NCBI GenBank assembly: GCA_023245565.1
Contig: JAHFKB010000008.1
Location: forward strand, 1 to 33,592
Length of the DNA: 33,592 bases
From: an archaeon
Lineage (GTDB): Archaea; Nanobdellota; Nanobdellia; SCGC-AAA011-G17; GW2011-AR18
Reading direction: 5' to 3'
Positions 23,333-31,106 of this stretch are shown one piece after another (position 1 is the stretch's first letter; each line of letters starts with the position of its first letter). The translations under genes and the position numbers were made by a program. The notes below the pieces were generated by a model that saw nothing but the letters and a program-made list of their open reading frames with translations, had not been told where the DNA came from and made no database searches.

Positions 23333-24280
23333 ATGGATTCACAATTATTTACAGAAAAATACAGGCCTTCTACATTTGATGAAATAAAAGGCCAAAAAGA
23401 AATAATAAAAAGAGTAAAAGCATTAGTAGAAAGTAAGAATATTCCACACATGTTATTCTCAGGACCAGCAGGTATTGGTAAAACAACAACTGCTTTAGTA
23501 ATTGCAAAACAGCTTCACAAAAATAATTGGAGAAATAATTTTCTAGAAATGAATGCATCAAGTGAAAGAGGAATAGATGTAATAAGAAATCAAGTAAAAG
23601 ACTATGCAAAAACAATGGCTATTGAAACTGATTCACCAAAAATAATTCTTCTAGATGAAGCAGATGCTTTAACAAAAGAAGCTCAGCAAGCACTAAGAAG
23701 AACTATGGAAACTTATTCAAATTCATGCAGGTTTATTTTATCTTGCAATTTAGTAAATAAAATAATAGATCCAATAAAAAGTAGATGTGCAATATTTAAA
23801 TTTAAACCTCTAGAAAAAGAAGAAATAACTCAAATAATAAAAGAAATTGGGAAAAATGAAAATATCTCAATTGATAGTGAAACAGTTCAATTATTATTTA
23901 ATCATTGTGGTGGAGATGTAAGACAATTGCAAAATATTTTACAATCATGCAGTGCAATGTCTAAGTCAATTACAAAAGAAGATATTAAACATTTCTTAAC
24001 TTCAATAGAATCTGAAGATATAAAAGAAATAATAAAATTAGCATTAAATCAGAATTTTATAGAAGCAAGAAAAAGATTATTAGATACAATGTTAAATCAT
24101 GGTTTATCTGGTTTAGATGTAGTAAAACAAATACAAAAAGAAGTTTTAAACCTACCAATGGATGATGAGAAAAAATTAAATATAATAGAAAGGTGTGGAG
24201 AAATAGAGTTTAGATTAGTAGAAGGTTCAGATGACTTTATACAAGTAGAAGCATTATTAGCATTTATAGCAAAAAAATGA
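23333..24280 (+). CDS. rfcS: Replication factor C small subunit
   Basis: The small subunit of the clamp loader, which opens PCNA and loads it on primed DNA. AAA+ features: EKYRPSTFDEIKGQ box II, Walker A GPAGIGKT (44-51), Walker B LLDEAD (D108, E109), sensor 1 LSCN, arginine finger SRC (150-152), sensor 2 GGDVRQLQN. Length 315 aa is normal. The stop overlaps the next start as ATGA, so the HExxH gene is coupled to it. First gene of a three-gene operon ending with RfcL. Confidence 0.97.
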   Translation: MDSQLFTEKYRPSTFDEIKGQKEIIKRVKALVESKNIPHMLFSGPAGIGKTTTALVIAKQLHKNNWRNNFLEMNASSERGIDVIRNQVKDYAKTMAIETDSPKIILLDEADALTKEAQQALRRTMETYSNSCRFILSCNLVNKIIDPIKSRCAIFKFKPLEKEEITQIIKEIGKNENISIDSETVQLLFNHCGGDVRQLQNILQSCSAMSKSITKEDIKHFLTSIESEDIKEIIKLALNQNFIEARKRLLDTMLNHGLSGLDVVKQIQKEVLNLPMDDEKKLNIIERCGEIEFRLVEGSDDFIQVEALLAFIAKK

Positions 24281-24855
24281 AAATACAATTTATTTATTCA
24301 TCAATATATGATAATTTACTTACAGACATGTCTAAGAAAGAATTTATAATAGAACAAATGAAAGAGATGGAATTATATAAAGATGAATTAGAAGCATCTT
24401 GGAAAAAAGAAGAAAATAAAATAATGAAAGAAATAGAAAATATTTCAAAATTAAAGTTCAAAGGAAATAAAAATTGTTACCTCGTATATCATATGAAATA
24501 TACAGCAATTTCAGCACCATTAACAATAAAAAAAAATCAGCATTTAGAAAGAGCAAAAACAATCCTTATTCATGAATTAATCCATATTTTATTAGAAGAT
24601 AACAGAGAAAAAATAATAAAATTAATAGAAAAAACATATCCAGAAGAAGAAATAGAATTTAAAATACATGTACCTGTTTTATTAATTACTAGAAGAGTTG
24701 TAGAGAAAATATATGGAGAAACAATATACGAAGAAATTTTAAGAGAAGAAATGAAAATAAATATTTTAAATTCAGTATGGCCCGAAGTAAACTCAATTTA
24801 TCCTAAATTCAAAAATGACATTATAAAATTTTTAAAAAATGAAAAGCTTCGTTGA
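24277..24855 (+). CDS. Unknown protein with HExxH motif, inside the clamp-loader operon
   Basis: The protein is 192 aa, mainly helical and charged. ILIHELIHILLED contains HELIH (H99, E100, H103), the zinc-binding signature of zincin-type metalloproteases; a later acidic third ligand cannot be assigned with certainty. No family is recognised beyond that. It overlaps RfcS by 4 nt and RfcL by 17 nt, so its translation is tied to both clamp-loader subunits. It may be a protease, a metal-binding structural protein, or a chance motif; the predominance of lysine and glutamate around it argues for caution. No signal peptide or membrane segment, so it acts in the cytoplasm. Confidence 0.7.
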   Translation: MKIQFIYSSIYDNLLTDMSKKEFIIEQMKEMELYKDELEASWKKEENKIMKEIENISKLKFKGNKNCYLVYHMKYTAISAPLTIKKNQHLERAKTILIHELIHILLEDNREKIIKLIEKTYPEEEIEFKIHVPVLLITRRVVEKIYGETIYEEILREEMKINILNSVWPEVNSIYPKFKNDIIKFLKNEKLR

Positions 24856-25990
24856 TAAATACAAACCAAACTTATCTAAAGATATTCCTCAAAAGTTAGA
24901 AATAATTAAAGATTTAATAAAAAATAAAAACCATATTTTAATTTATGGTCCAACAGGAAGTTGTAAAACTTCTTCTTTATACACAATAGCAAAGGAATTA
25001 GACTATGAAATAATTGAAGTTAATGCTTCTGATTTTAGAAATAAAGATCAAATAGAAAGTATAATAGGATCTGCATCAAAACAAAAAAGTCTGTTTCAAA
25101 AAGAAAAATTATTAATAATTGATGAAGTAGATTGCTTGTCTGGAACAGAAGATAGAGGGGGAGCACAAGCAATATCTAGTTTATTAAAAGAATCTAGTTT
25201 TCCAATTGCCTTAACAGCTAATGATCACCATAATGATAAATTAAAAGATATAAGAAAACAAGTAGAATTAATAGAATTTAAACCAATTCCTAGTAGAGAA
25301 ATTATAAACATAGTAAAAAATATCTGCATAAGTGAAAAAATAAAATTTACAGATGAAGCACTAAAAAATATTGCAGTAAATTCTAACGGTGACTTAAGAG
25401 CAGCACTAAATGATTTACAAAGTAGCATAATAAATCAAGAATTAATTATATTAAATGAAGAAAGAGAATATGAATTAGGAATTATGCATATTATTAACAA
25501 TGTTCTAAAATCAAAAAGCTTTGAAGCAAATAGATTATTAGAAAAATCAAATATTGACTTAAATGAATATTCTTTATGGTTAGATGAAAATATTCCTTTA
25601 GAATACAAGAATGAAAATGATTTGTTTAAAGCATATGAAATACTTTCAAAGGCAGACATTTTCAAAGGTAGAATTCGTAGATGGCAGCAATGGCGTTTAA
25701 TGTATTATCAAAGTTTATTATTATCTTCAGGAATTTCTATAGTTAAAAAAAATATAAACAACAATCTCACAAATTTCAAAAGATCTATGCGTCCTCTAAG
25801 AATATGGCAATTTAATATGAAAAATGCAAAGAAAAAATCAATTGCAAAGAAAATTTCTTCATACACACACACTTCAGTAAAAGAAGTTATAAATAATTTT
25901 AATAATTATAAATTTTTAATTAATTCAAATGTTCAAAAAGAATTAAAATTAGATGAAGAAGAAATAAATTATATAAAAAATATAAATTAA
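24839..25990 (+). CDS. rfcL: Replication factor C large subunit, reduced, with altered P-loop
   Basis: Large subunit of the clamp loader. Box II is VDKYKPNLSKDIPQ, Walker B LLIIDEVDCLSG (D95, E96), sensor 1 IALTAND, sensor 2 NGDLRAALNDLQ. Walker A reads GPTGSCKTS (37-45): the glycine just before the lysine (consensus GxxGxGK) is Cys42. At 383 aa it is shorter than typical archaeal RfcL, and the C-terminus (EEINYIKNIN) has no PIP-box (QxxLxxFF) that would bind PCNA. The later helical region carries RIRRWQQWRLMYYQ, usual in RfcL. Last gene of the operon; its stop shares four bases (TTAA) with the next minus-strand gene. Confidence 0.92.
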   Translation: MKSFVDKYKPNLSKDIPQKLEIIKDLIKNKNHILIYGPTGSCKTSSLYTIAKELDYEIIEVNASDFRNKDQIESIIGSASKQKSLFQKEKLLIIDEVDCLSGTEDRGGAQAISSLLKESSFPIALTANDHHNDKLKDIRKQVELIEFKPIPSREIINIVKNICISEKIKFTDEALKNIAVNSNGDLRAALNDLQSSIINQELIILNEEREYELGIMHIINNVLKSKSFEANRLLEKSNIDLNEYSLWLDENIPLEYKNENDLFKAYEILSKADIFKGRIRRWQQWRLMYYQSLLLSSGISIVKKNINNNLTNFKRSMRPLRIWQFNMKNAKKKSIAKKISSYTHTSVKEVINNFNNYKFLINSNVQKELKLDEEEINYIKNIN

Positions 25991-26181
25991 TTAGAAAAAG
26001 CTTCATCTCCACTTCTTAAGTTTTTCTTAGATTTAATTTCGCTTGCCATTTCAACTCTAGCTGATTTAATCAAAGCAACCATAGTATCACATCTTTCCAA
26101 AAAATCTTCTGGTTTCATTTCCTCATTTGGTAAATTAGTTCTAACACCCCTCATTATTTTTAAAGCCTGTTCAGCACTCAT
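25987..26181 (-). CDS. Small conserved-looking protein, 64 residues
   Basis: Not recognised. Soluble and helical, with a central PEDFLERCDTMVALIKSARVEM and a single Cys. A strong Shine-Dalgarno (AGGAGG) lies 8 nt before the ATG, the best in the window, which argues that it is truly expressed. It starts 15 nt after the FKBP gene on the same strand, so the two form a unit. Confidence 0.65.
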   Translation of the reverse strand: MSAEQALKIMRGVRTNLPNEEMKPEDFLERCDTMVALIKSARVEMASEIKSKKNLRSGDEAFSN

Positions 26182-26196
26182 AATTTCATCCTCCTA

Positions 26197-27048
26197 TTAT
26201 TTCTTTTGTACATTTTTAACATTAACTTCAAAAATTAAATCTTTACCAGCTAAAGGGTGATTACCATCAACATCAAAACTAGTTTCATTAAAAGCAATAA
26301 CTTTTCCAACTAATGTTCCAATAGGTGTAGGTAAAGCCATGCCCTGTCCTAATTGAGGATCTTGTCTTATAATAATAAATTCATCTCCAACACTTGTAAC
26401 TACAGAGCTCCAATCAACACTATTAAGTTTTACTTTATCCCCAACATTCAACAAATTTTCAATCTTTACAGTACTACTATTAACTTCTACAATTTTTAAA
26501 TTCCAAGGTAATAAATCATATTTTAGAATCTTTCCAACTTGAGGTTCACCTTCAAATAAACCATTATAAGAAGTCTTATTAATAATAGAATATTTTGTTA
26601 CATTTAAATCTCTTTTTAATCCTCTAAAAAATAATTCTTGTCTTACAGGACCATATGCTTTATCAAAACTTAAACTAAATTTTTTATTTTCACCTTTATT
26701 CATGCCAATAACTTGTTCTTCAAAACCAGGAATTAATTTACCATCACCTAAAATAAATGTTAATGGAGAATAAGTTTGTTTTTGTAAACCTACTTTAACA
26801 CCAACATCTTGTAAACTTGTATCAAAAACTTTACCATCGACATATAAAGTATAATCTAAAGTAACAGTATCACCTTGAGAAATTTTTGTTTTAGTAAATT
26901 GAGTAATTAATAAAAATAATAATACAGCAAGAACTACAACCCCAATTACAAGAGGAATAAAATTCTTCTTTTTTTGTAAAGGTTTATTTTCAACTTTATT
27001 CTTTTTAAAATTCTTACTTTGAGTTTTCCCCTTTTTCTTTGCAACCAT
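26197..27048 (-). CDS. Membrane-anchored FKBP-type peptidyl-prolyl isomerase, SlyD-like
   Basis: A basic N-terminus is followed by one transmembrane helix (about 30-50, IPLVIGVVVLAVLLFLLI), which would anchor the rest outside the membrane. From about residue 56 the FKBP fold is clear: GDTVTLDYTLYVDGKVFDTS, PLTFILGDGKLIPGFEEQVIGMNKGE, KKFSLSFDKAYGP. An inserted flap-like (IF) segment and a C-terminal barrel continue to HPLAGKDLIFEVNVKNV, the SlyD-like ending. It would help fold exported proteins. The next gene is co-transcribed 15 nt downstream. Confidence 0.9.
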   Translation of the reverse strand: MVAKKKGKTQSKNFKKNKVENKPLQKKKNFIPLVIGVVVLAVLLFLLITQFTKTKISQGDTVTLDYTLYVDGKVFDTSLQDVGVKVGLQKQTYSPLTFILGDGKLIPGFEEQVIGMNKGENKKFSLSFDKAYGPVRQELFFRGLKRDLNVTKYSIINKTSYNGLFEGEPQVGKILKYDLLPWNLKIVEVNSSTVKIENLLNVGDKVKLNSVDWSSVVTSVGDEFIIIRQDPQLGQGMALPTPIGTLVGKVIAFNETSFDVDGNHPLAGKDLIFEVNVKNVQKK

Positions 27049-27144
27049 AGAATATTCGAATAACTTTAATATTTAAAACTTTTGAAACTGTTGTAAAAGT
27101 AAAACAATATAATTTTAAACTATAAAACTTCTAAAATAACATAA

Positions 27145-27150
27145 AGAGGT
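27145..27150 (+). promoter_or_regulatory. Shine-Dalgarno of the HerA-like gene
   Basis: AGAGGT, 5 nt before the ATG at 27156. A TATA-like element about 27105 (AATATAATTTT) would give a leader of some 24 nt containing it. Confidence 0.5.
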
Positions 27151-27155
27151 TAAAA

Positions 27156-29594
27156 ATGTATGAAATAGTTGTTGGAAGATCTGATTCTGATAGAAAAGCA
27201 TTAGGAATACAAGGATCTGTATTTTTAGGAAAACATTATGTTAGAATGGGAAATACTACTTCTTTATCAAATAAAATATATTTAGATGTTGCAAAAACAC
27301 ATGTTGTATTAGTTTCTGGAAAAAGAGGTTGTTTAACAGAAGAGAGTATGATATTTACAGATAAAGGTTATAAGAAAATAAATGAATTTGATATTATAAA
27401 AGACAAAATATATTCTTTCAATAAAGAAAAAATGAATTTTATATTAGAAAAGGCCAAACTTCTAAAATACAAAGTAAATGAAGAATTATATAATATTAAA
27501 TTAGATGATGGTCAAGAAATAGTAGCAACTGCAGAACATCCATTTTTAGTAAAGGCTAATAAAAAATATTCATGGAAAATTGCAAGTGAATTAAATACAG
27601 AAGACAAAATTGTATCCCTATTAAAGCTACCAAATAAAAAAGTAAATGAACGCATTAGTGAAAGTTTAGCAAGATTATTAGGATTTACACTAGCAGATGG
27701 GACACTATTTGTAAGGAAAGGGAGATTTAAAGATGGAAGGGGGTATTGGTATAATGGAACAATAAAAAGATTAAGAATTTTTAATGCAGAAAATGAAGTT
27801 TTAGAAAGTGCTAAGGAGGATATAGAAAAGGAATTTGGAGTAACTGCTAGAAGATATAAAAGAAAAGATTGTAATTGTGAAGTGATAGAAGCAAGACATC
27901 AAAAAATAATTAACAAATTAATAGAATTGGGAGTACCTACAGGCGAAAAATCAAAAATAATAAGAGTTCCAAAAAAGATTTTCCTATCATCAAAAAAGAT
28001 TAAATCACAATTTTTAAAGGCAGCATTTTCTTGTGATGGATTTGTAAGTAAAAATGGAGCAAATATTATTTACTATTCTAATTCAGAATTATTTTTAAAA
28101 GATTTAGGGTTGTTGTTAGAAGATTTCGGGATACATAGTAAAATAAGACCTAAAAAAACAAAATGCAATGGAAAATATTTTTTAAGTTATTGTTTATCAA
28201 TTTGGGATTATAATTCAATAAAAAATTTTCAGAATGAAATAAGTTTTTTCTCTAAAGAAAAAAGAAATCGTGTAGAAAATAAGAAATTCTGGAGAATGAC
28301 AAGAAGGAAAAAAACAGAATATCTGTCAGAAAATCTATTTTTCCAAAAGATTTTAAAAATAAATAAAGAAAAACGAGATACATATGTCTATGATTTAAGA
28401 GTACCAAAAAATCATTCCTTTATTGTTAATGGAATTATATCACATAATAGTGGAAAGTCGTACACATTAGGTGTAGTAGCAGAAGAAATGGCACATCTTC
28501 CACCAGAAGTAAAAAATAAAATTGCAGTTTTAATGTTAGATACAATGGGAATTTTTTGGACAATGAGGTTTCCAAATGCAAAAGATGAAGATTTATTAGA
28601 TGAATGGAATTTACCAAAAAAATCATTAGATATAAATATTTATGTTCCAAAAGGAAAATTTCAAAGTTATAAAGATAAAGGAATACCAGCAGATTTCCCA
28701 TTCACAATTAATCCTTCAGAATTAAGTGCTCTAGATTGGTGCAATTCTTTTAATGTAAAAACAATAGATCCAATAGGTGTTGCAATTGAATCAACATTAT
28801 CAAAATTAAAAGAAGAAAAAGAAAATTATTCTGTAGAAGAAATAATATTAGCTATAGAAAAAAATATAAAATTAGATCAAAATATAAAATTAGCAACAAT
28901 AAATAGATTTTTAGCAGCAAAATCTTGGGGAATATTTAGTGAAGAAAGTACACCAATAAAAGAAATAGTATCAGCAGGAAAAGTTTCAGTTTTAGATTTA
29001 AGCGCTTACACAGAATGGAATATTAAAAACCTAGTAACTGGAATTATTTGTCAAAAATTAATGGAAGAAAGAGTAATAGCAAGAAAAAAAGAAGAAATGG
29101 AAGATGTAAAAAAAGGACATTCTTATTTTCAAACAACAATAGAAGGTACTGGAGGGGAATTACCTTTGGTGTGGATTTTATTAGATGAAGCTCATGAAAT
29201 GTTAAAAAAAGATGAAACTACACCAGCAACAGATGCATTAGTAACAATTTTAAGAGAAGGTCGTCAACCTGGAATAAGTTTAATTCTAGCAACACAGCAG
29301 CCTGGAGAAATTCATAGAGATGTAATTACACAAACAGATATTGTTCTTAGTCATAGAATAACTGCTAAAAGAGATATTGAAGCATTAAATAGTATGATGC
29401 AAAGTTATTTACCTGGTGCAATACAAAAATATTTTAATTTACTTCCAAAAGATAGAGGATCAGCAATAATTTTAGATGATAATTCTGAAAGAATTTATCC
29501 ATTACAAGTTCGTCCAAGATTTACATGGCATGGTGGAGAAGCCCCAACTGCTCTAAAATCAAAAGGTAAAGCTGCTAAAGAATTAGGATTATAA
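27156..29594 (+). CDS. HerA-like (DUF87) ATPase with one intein
   Basis: The 812-aa precursor loses a 373-aa intein to give a 439-aa ATPase. Spliced Walker A is SGKRG joined to SGKSYT (54-58, 432-437); Walker B is LPLVWILLDEAHEMLKK (D677, E678); the sensor-like ILATQQPGEI is at 709-719; the C-terminal LSHRITAKRDIEALN and PRFTWHGGE are typical of HerA/VirB4-like DNA-pumping ATPases. HerA proper works with the nuclease NurA in DNA end resection; no NurA gene is next to it, so a DUF87 relative with another role is equally possible. The Shine-Dalgarno is 5 nt upstream. Confidence 0.88.
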   Translation: MYEIVVGRSDSDRKALGIQGSVFLGKHYVRMGNTTSLSNKIYLDVAKTHVVLVSGKRGCLTEESMIFTDKGYKKINEFDIIKDKIYSFNKEKMNFILEKAKLLKYKVNEELYNIKLDDGQEIVATAEHPFLVKANKKYSWKIASELNTEDKIVSLLKLPNKKVNERISESLARLLGFTLADGTLFVRKGRFKDGRGYWYNGTIKRLRIFNAENEVLESAKEDIEKEFGVTARRYKRKDCNCEVIEARHQKIINKLIELGVPTGEKSKIIRVPKKIFLSSKKIKSQFLKAAFSCDGFVSKNGANIIYYSNSELFLKDLGLLLEDFGIHSKIRPKKTKCNGKYFLSYCLSIWDYNSIKNFQNEISFFSKEKRNRVENKKFWRMTRRKKTEYLSENLFFQKILKINKEKRDTYVYDLRVPKNHSFIVNGIISHNSGKSYTLGVVAEEMAHLPPEVKNKIAVLMLDTMGIFWTMRFPNAKDEDLLDEWNLPKKSLDINIYVPKGKFQSYKDKGIPADFPFTINPSELSALDWCNSFNVKTIDPIGVAIESTLSKLKEEKENYSVEEIILAIEKNIKLDQNIKLATINRFLAAKSWGIFSEESTPIKEIVSAGKVSVLDLSAYTEWNIKNLVTGIICQKLMEERVIARKKEEMEDVKKGHSYFQTTIEGTGGELPLVWILLDEAHEMLKKDETTPATDALVTILREGRQPGISLILATQQPGEIHRDVITQTDIVLSHRITAKRDIEALNSMMQSYLPGAIQKYFNLLPKDRGSAIILDDNSERIYPLQVRPRFTWHGGEAPTALKSKGKAAKELGL
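27330..28448 (+). mobile_element. HerA-like intein in the Walker A loop (373 aa)
   Basis: Splice junctions are SGKRG/C and HN/SGKSY, inside the P-loop. Block A CLTEESMIF, block B ATAEHPFL with His128, endonuclease motifs LLGFTLADG (D181) and AAFSCDGFV (D294), block F VYDLRVPKNHSFI, block G NGIISHN with +1 Ser. All splicing and endonuclease residues appear intact. Confidence 0.95.
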
Positions 29595-29996
29595 TTAGTT
29601 TTTATACTCTGTACCGTCTTTAGGCAATCTATTTCTAAATTTTCTCATATGTAAAAGAGCATCTTTCAAAATATTTAAATCATGTCTCTTAGAAAGATCA
29701 TAACCTATAAATAAACTATAAATATCTTTAATAATATGATATTCCTTATTAACAAAATGTTTTAAATTTCCTTTTGGTAAAAGTCCATTTAATAAACCAT
29801 AAGTTCTATCAATAGGATCTCTAAATGACATTAAATCTAACATGACTTCTTGAATAGAATCATTATCTCTATGAAAAACTAATAATAAAATTTGTTCATC
29901 TAATAAATTTAAAAATTTATCCCACTGTTCTAATAGTGAATTAACATCTAATGCTGGAGCTCTTACAGTTAATAGACCTCTTATTATTTTACTCAT
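29595..29996 (-). CDS. Hypothetical 133-residue protein
   Basis: Not recognised. Helical and soluble; contains FRDPIDRTYGLLNGLLPKGN and a basic C-terminus (LLHMRKFRNRLPKDG). Its start overlaps the end of the DUF2391-like gene as ATGA, so the two are co-translated. Its stop directly abuts the HerA-like stop on the other strand. Confidence 0.65.
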   Translation of the reverse strand: MSKIIRGLLTVRAPALDVNSLLEQWDKFLNLLDEQILLLVFHRDNDSIQEVMLDLMSFRDPIDRTYGLLNGLLPKGNLKHFVNKEYHIIKDIYSLFIGYDLSKRHDLNILKDALLHMRKFRNRLPKDGTEYKN

Positions 29997-30616
29997 TCTC
30001 CACCTATTAAATCAGCAGCACAGGCCCCTATTATTGCAGGCAAACTTAAAACAGCAACTTGCCTATAAAGGAATTCTGTTTCAAAATGTGCACCACCAAA
30101 AACAAATAATGCAATCAATGTTGAAATTATAGTTACAGTATAAACAATAATTAATCTTAAAGGTAATATTGCAAATAATCTTGGATCATTAACTTTTCTA
30201 AAACCAGTATAATAAATCATAATTAAACCAACAGAAAAAGAAATTATAAAAAATAAGTTTGCTCTAAATGTAGTAATATTTTCTGCAAAATGTGCACCTT
30301 CTAAAATTGCAAAATGACTTACTAATCCAACAAATGCACCAATCATAGATTTACCTATATCCTTGTAAGTAACTTTTCTTAATGGATGAACTCCAACTTT
30401 TTCTCTAATTTTTAATTCTAAATTTTTTAAATCTTCAAATTCTTCTAATTGTTTTTTCTCTAAGTTAGAAAGTAAATGCTCTTCAGAATCTAATTTATCA
30501 ACCCTATTTATTTCTTTTTTTTCTAATTCCTCTATTCTTTTTTGTCCTTTAATTTGTTTTCTTTCTAAATCTAGAATTAAATCTAATTTATTTTTCTCAC
30601 TACTCTTTTTTTTCAT
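29993..30616 (-). CDS. DUF2391-like integral membrane protein
   Basis: The N-terminal 10-72 is a charged coiled coil (LILDLERKQIKGQKRIEELE...). Four transmembrane helices follow at about 90-106, 120-138, 153-174 and 187-204, ending LPAIIGACAADLIGG. The pattern and ending resemble the DUF2391 family of uncharacterised archaeal and bacterial membrane proteins. Function unknown; the cytoplasmic coiled coil may bind a partner. A TATA box about 29 nt upstream gives it its own promoter. Coupled to the next gene by ATGA overlap. Confidence 0.72.
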   Translation of the reverse strand: MKKKSSEKNKLDLILDLERKQIKGQKRIEELEKKEINRVDKLDSEEHLLSNLEKKQLEEFEDLKNLELKIREKVGVHPLRKVTYKDIGKSMIGAFVGLVSHFAILEGAHFAENITTFRANLFFIISFSVGLIMIYYTGFRKVNDPRLFAILPLRLIIVYTVTIISTLIALFVFGGAHFETEFLYRQVAVLSLPAIIGACAADLIGGE

Positions 30617-30640
30617 CTAGATATTAGATTAGATATATCC

Positions 30641-30649
30641 TATATAAAA
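30641..30649 (-). promoter_or_regulatory. TATA box of the DUF2391-like gene
   Basis: On the minus strand TTTTATATA, centred 29 nt before the ATG at 30616. Confidence 0.45.
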
Positions 30650-30658
30650 TTATTGAAA

Positions 30659-30721
30659 TTGCTCAGAAGCTACTACCATCAATCATCCTTTCGTCTTCGG
30701 GTGTTCACCTCATCATTGCAA
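30659..30721 (-). ncRNA. Candidate C/D box sRNA
   Basis: In the 140-nt gap between two minus-strand genes, the minus strand reads TTGC, one A, box C (ATGATGA), about 46 nt, box D (CTGA), GCAA. The flanking TTGC and GCAA pair, closing a kink-turn-like terminal stem exactly around boxes C and D, as in archaeal 2'-O-methylation guide RNAs. The guide ends TGGTAGTAGCTT before box D. C' (ATGATT/TGATTGA) and D' (CCGA or ACGA) are degenerate. A TATA-like element lies 25 nt upstream of the 5' end. Target not assigned. Confidence 0.65.
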
Positions 30722-30740
30722 ATAAAAATAAAGTCTAAAA

Positions 30741-30750
30741 GTTTAAAAAC
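30741..30750 (-). promoter_or_regulatory. TATA-like element of the sRNA
   Basis: GTTTTTAAAC on the minus strand, centred about 25 nt upstream of the C/D sRNA 5' end and just after the stop of the 30757-31062 gene. Confidence 0.4.
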
Positions 30751-30756
30751 ATTCTC

Positions 30757-31062
30757 TTATTTAATACCAGATTTACCTGTAGTTATATCAATTTCCAAAT
30801 TTATTCTCTTGGGATCTACTGAAACTGTTGTTCCATCTGATTGAACATACAAAGTATTAGAACTTGTTTTACCAGACGCAGTTTTTGTTATTACAATTCT
30901 ATGATTTCCAGGAACTACATAAGATGTAACAACAGGACCATCATCTATAATTTTGTAAGTATTAGAAAGATCATGACGAGCAGTATACCAATTATAAACT
31001 CCAGCAGCTGCAACTAAACCAACCAATCCTTCTGTTACAACTCTCGCAACTCTCCAATTCAT
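30757..31062 (-). CDS. Small exported or membrane protein, unknown
   Basis: 101 aa. One N-terminal hydrophobic segment (about 8-25, VVTEGLVGLVAAAGVYNW) acts as a signal or anchor; the rest is beta-rich (VVTSYVVPGNHRIVITKT, NTLYVQSDGTTVSVD) and would sit outside. No family recognised. A TGAGGA Shine-Dalgarno lies about 7 nt before the ATG. Confidence 0.65.
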   Translation of the reverse strand: MNWRVARVVTEGLVGLVAAAGVYNWYTARHDLSNTYKIIDDGPVVTSYVVPGNHRIVITKTASGKTSSNTLYVQSDGTTVSVDPKRINLEIDITTGKSGIK

Positions 31063-31106
31063 TTTTATTCCTCAATATATAACTACTTAAGAATAGTAAC
31101 CAATAT

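Noticed and set aside
23370-23615. Minus-strand leucine/phenylalanine-rich frame
   Set aside because: Antisense to rfcS, which is certain.
28435-28701. Minus-strand open frame of 88 codons
   Set aside because: Antisense to the HerA-like ATPase domain, which is well supported.
30653-30844. Plus-strand open frame of 63 codons
   Set aside because: It overlaps the candidate C/D sRNA and the end of the 30757 gene on the other strand, and its composition is not protein-like.
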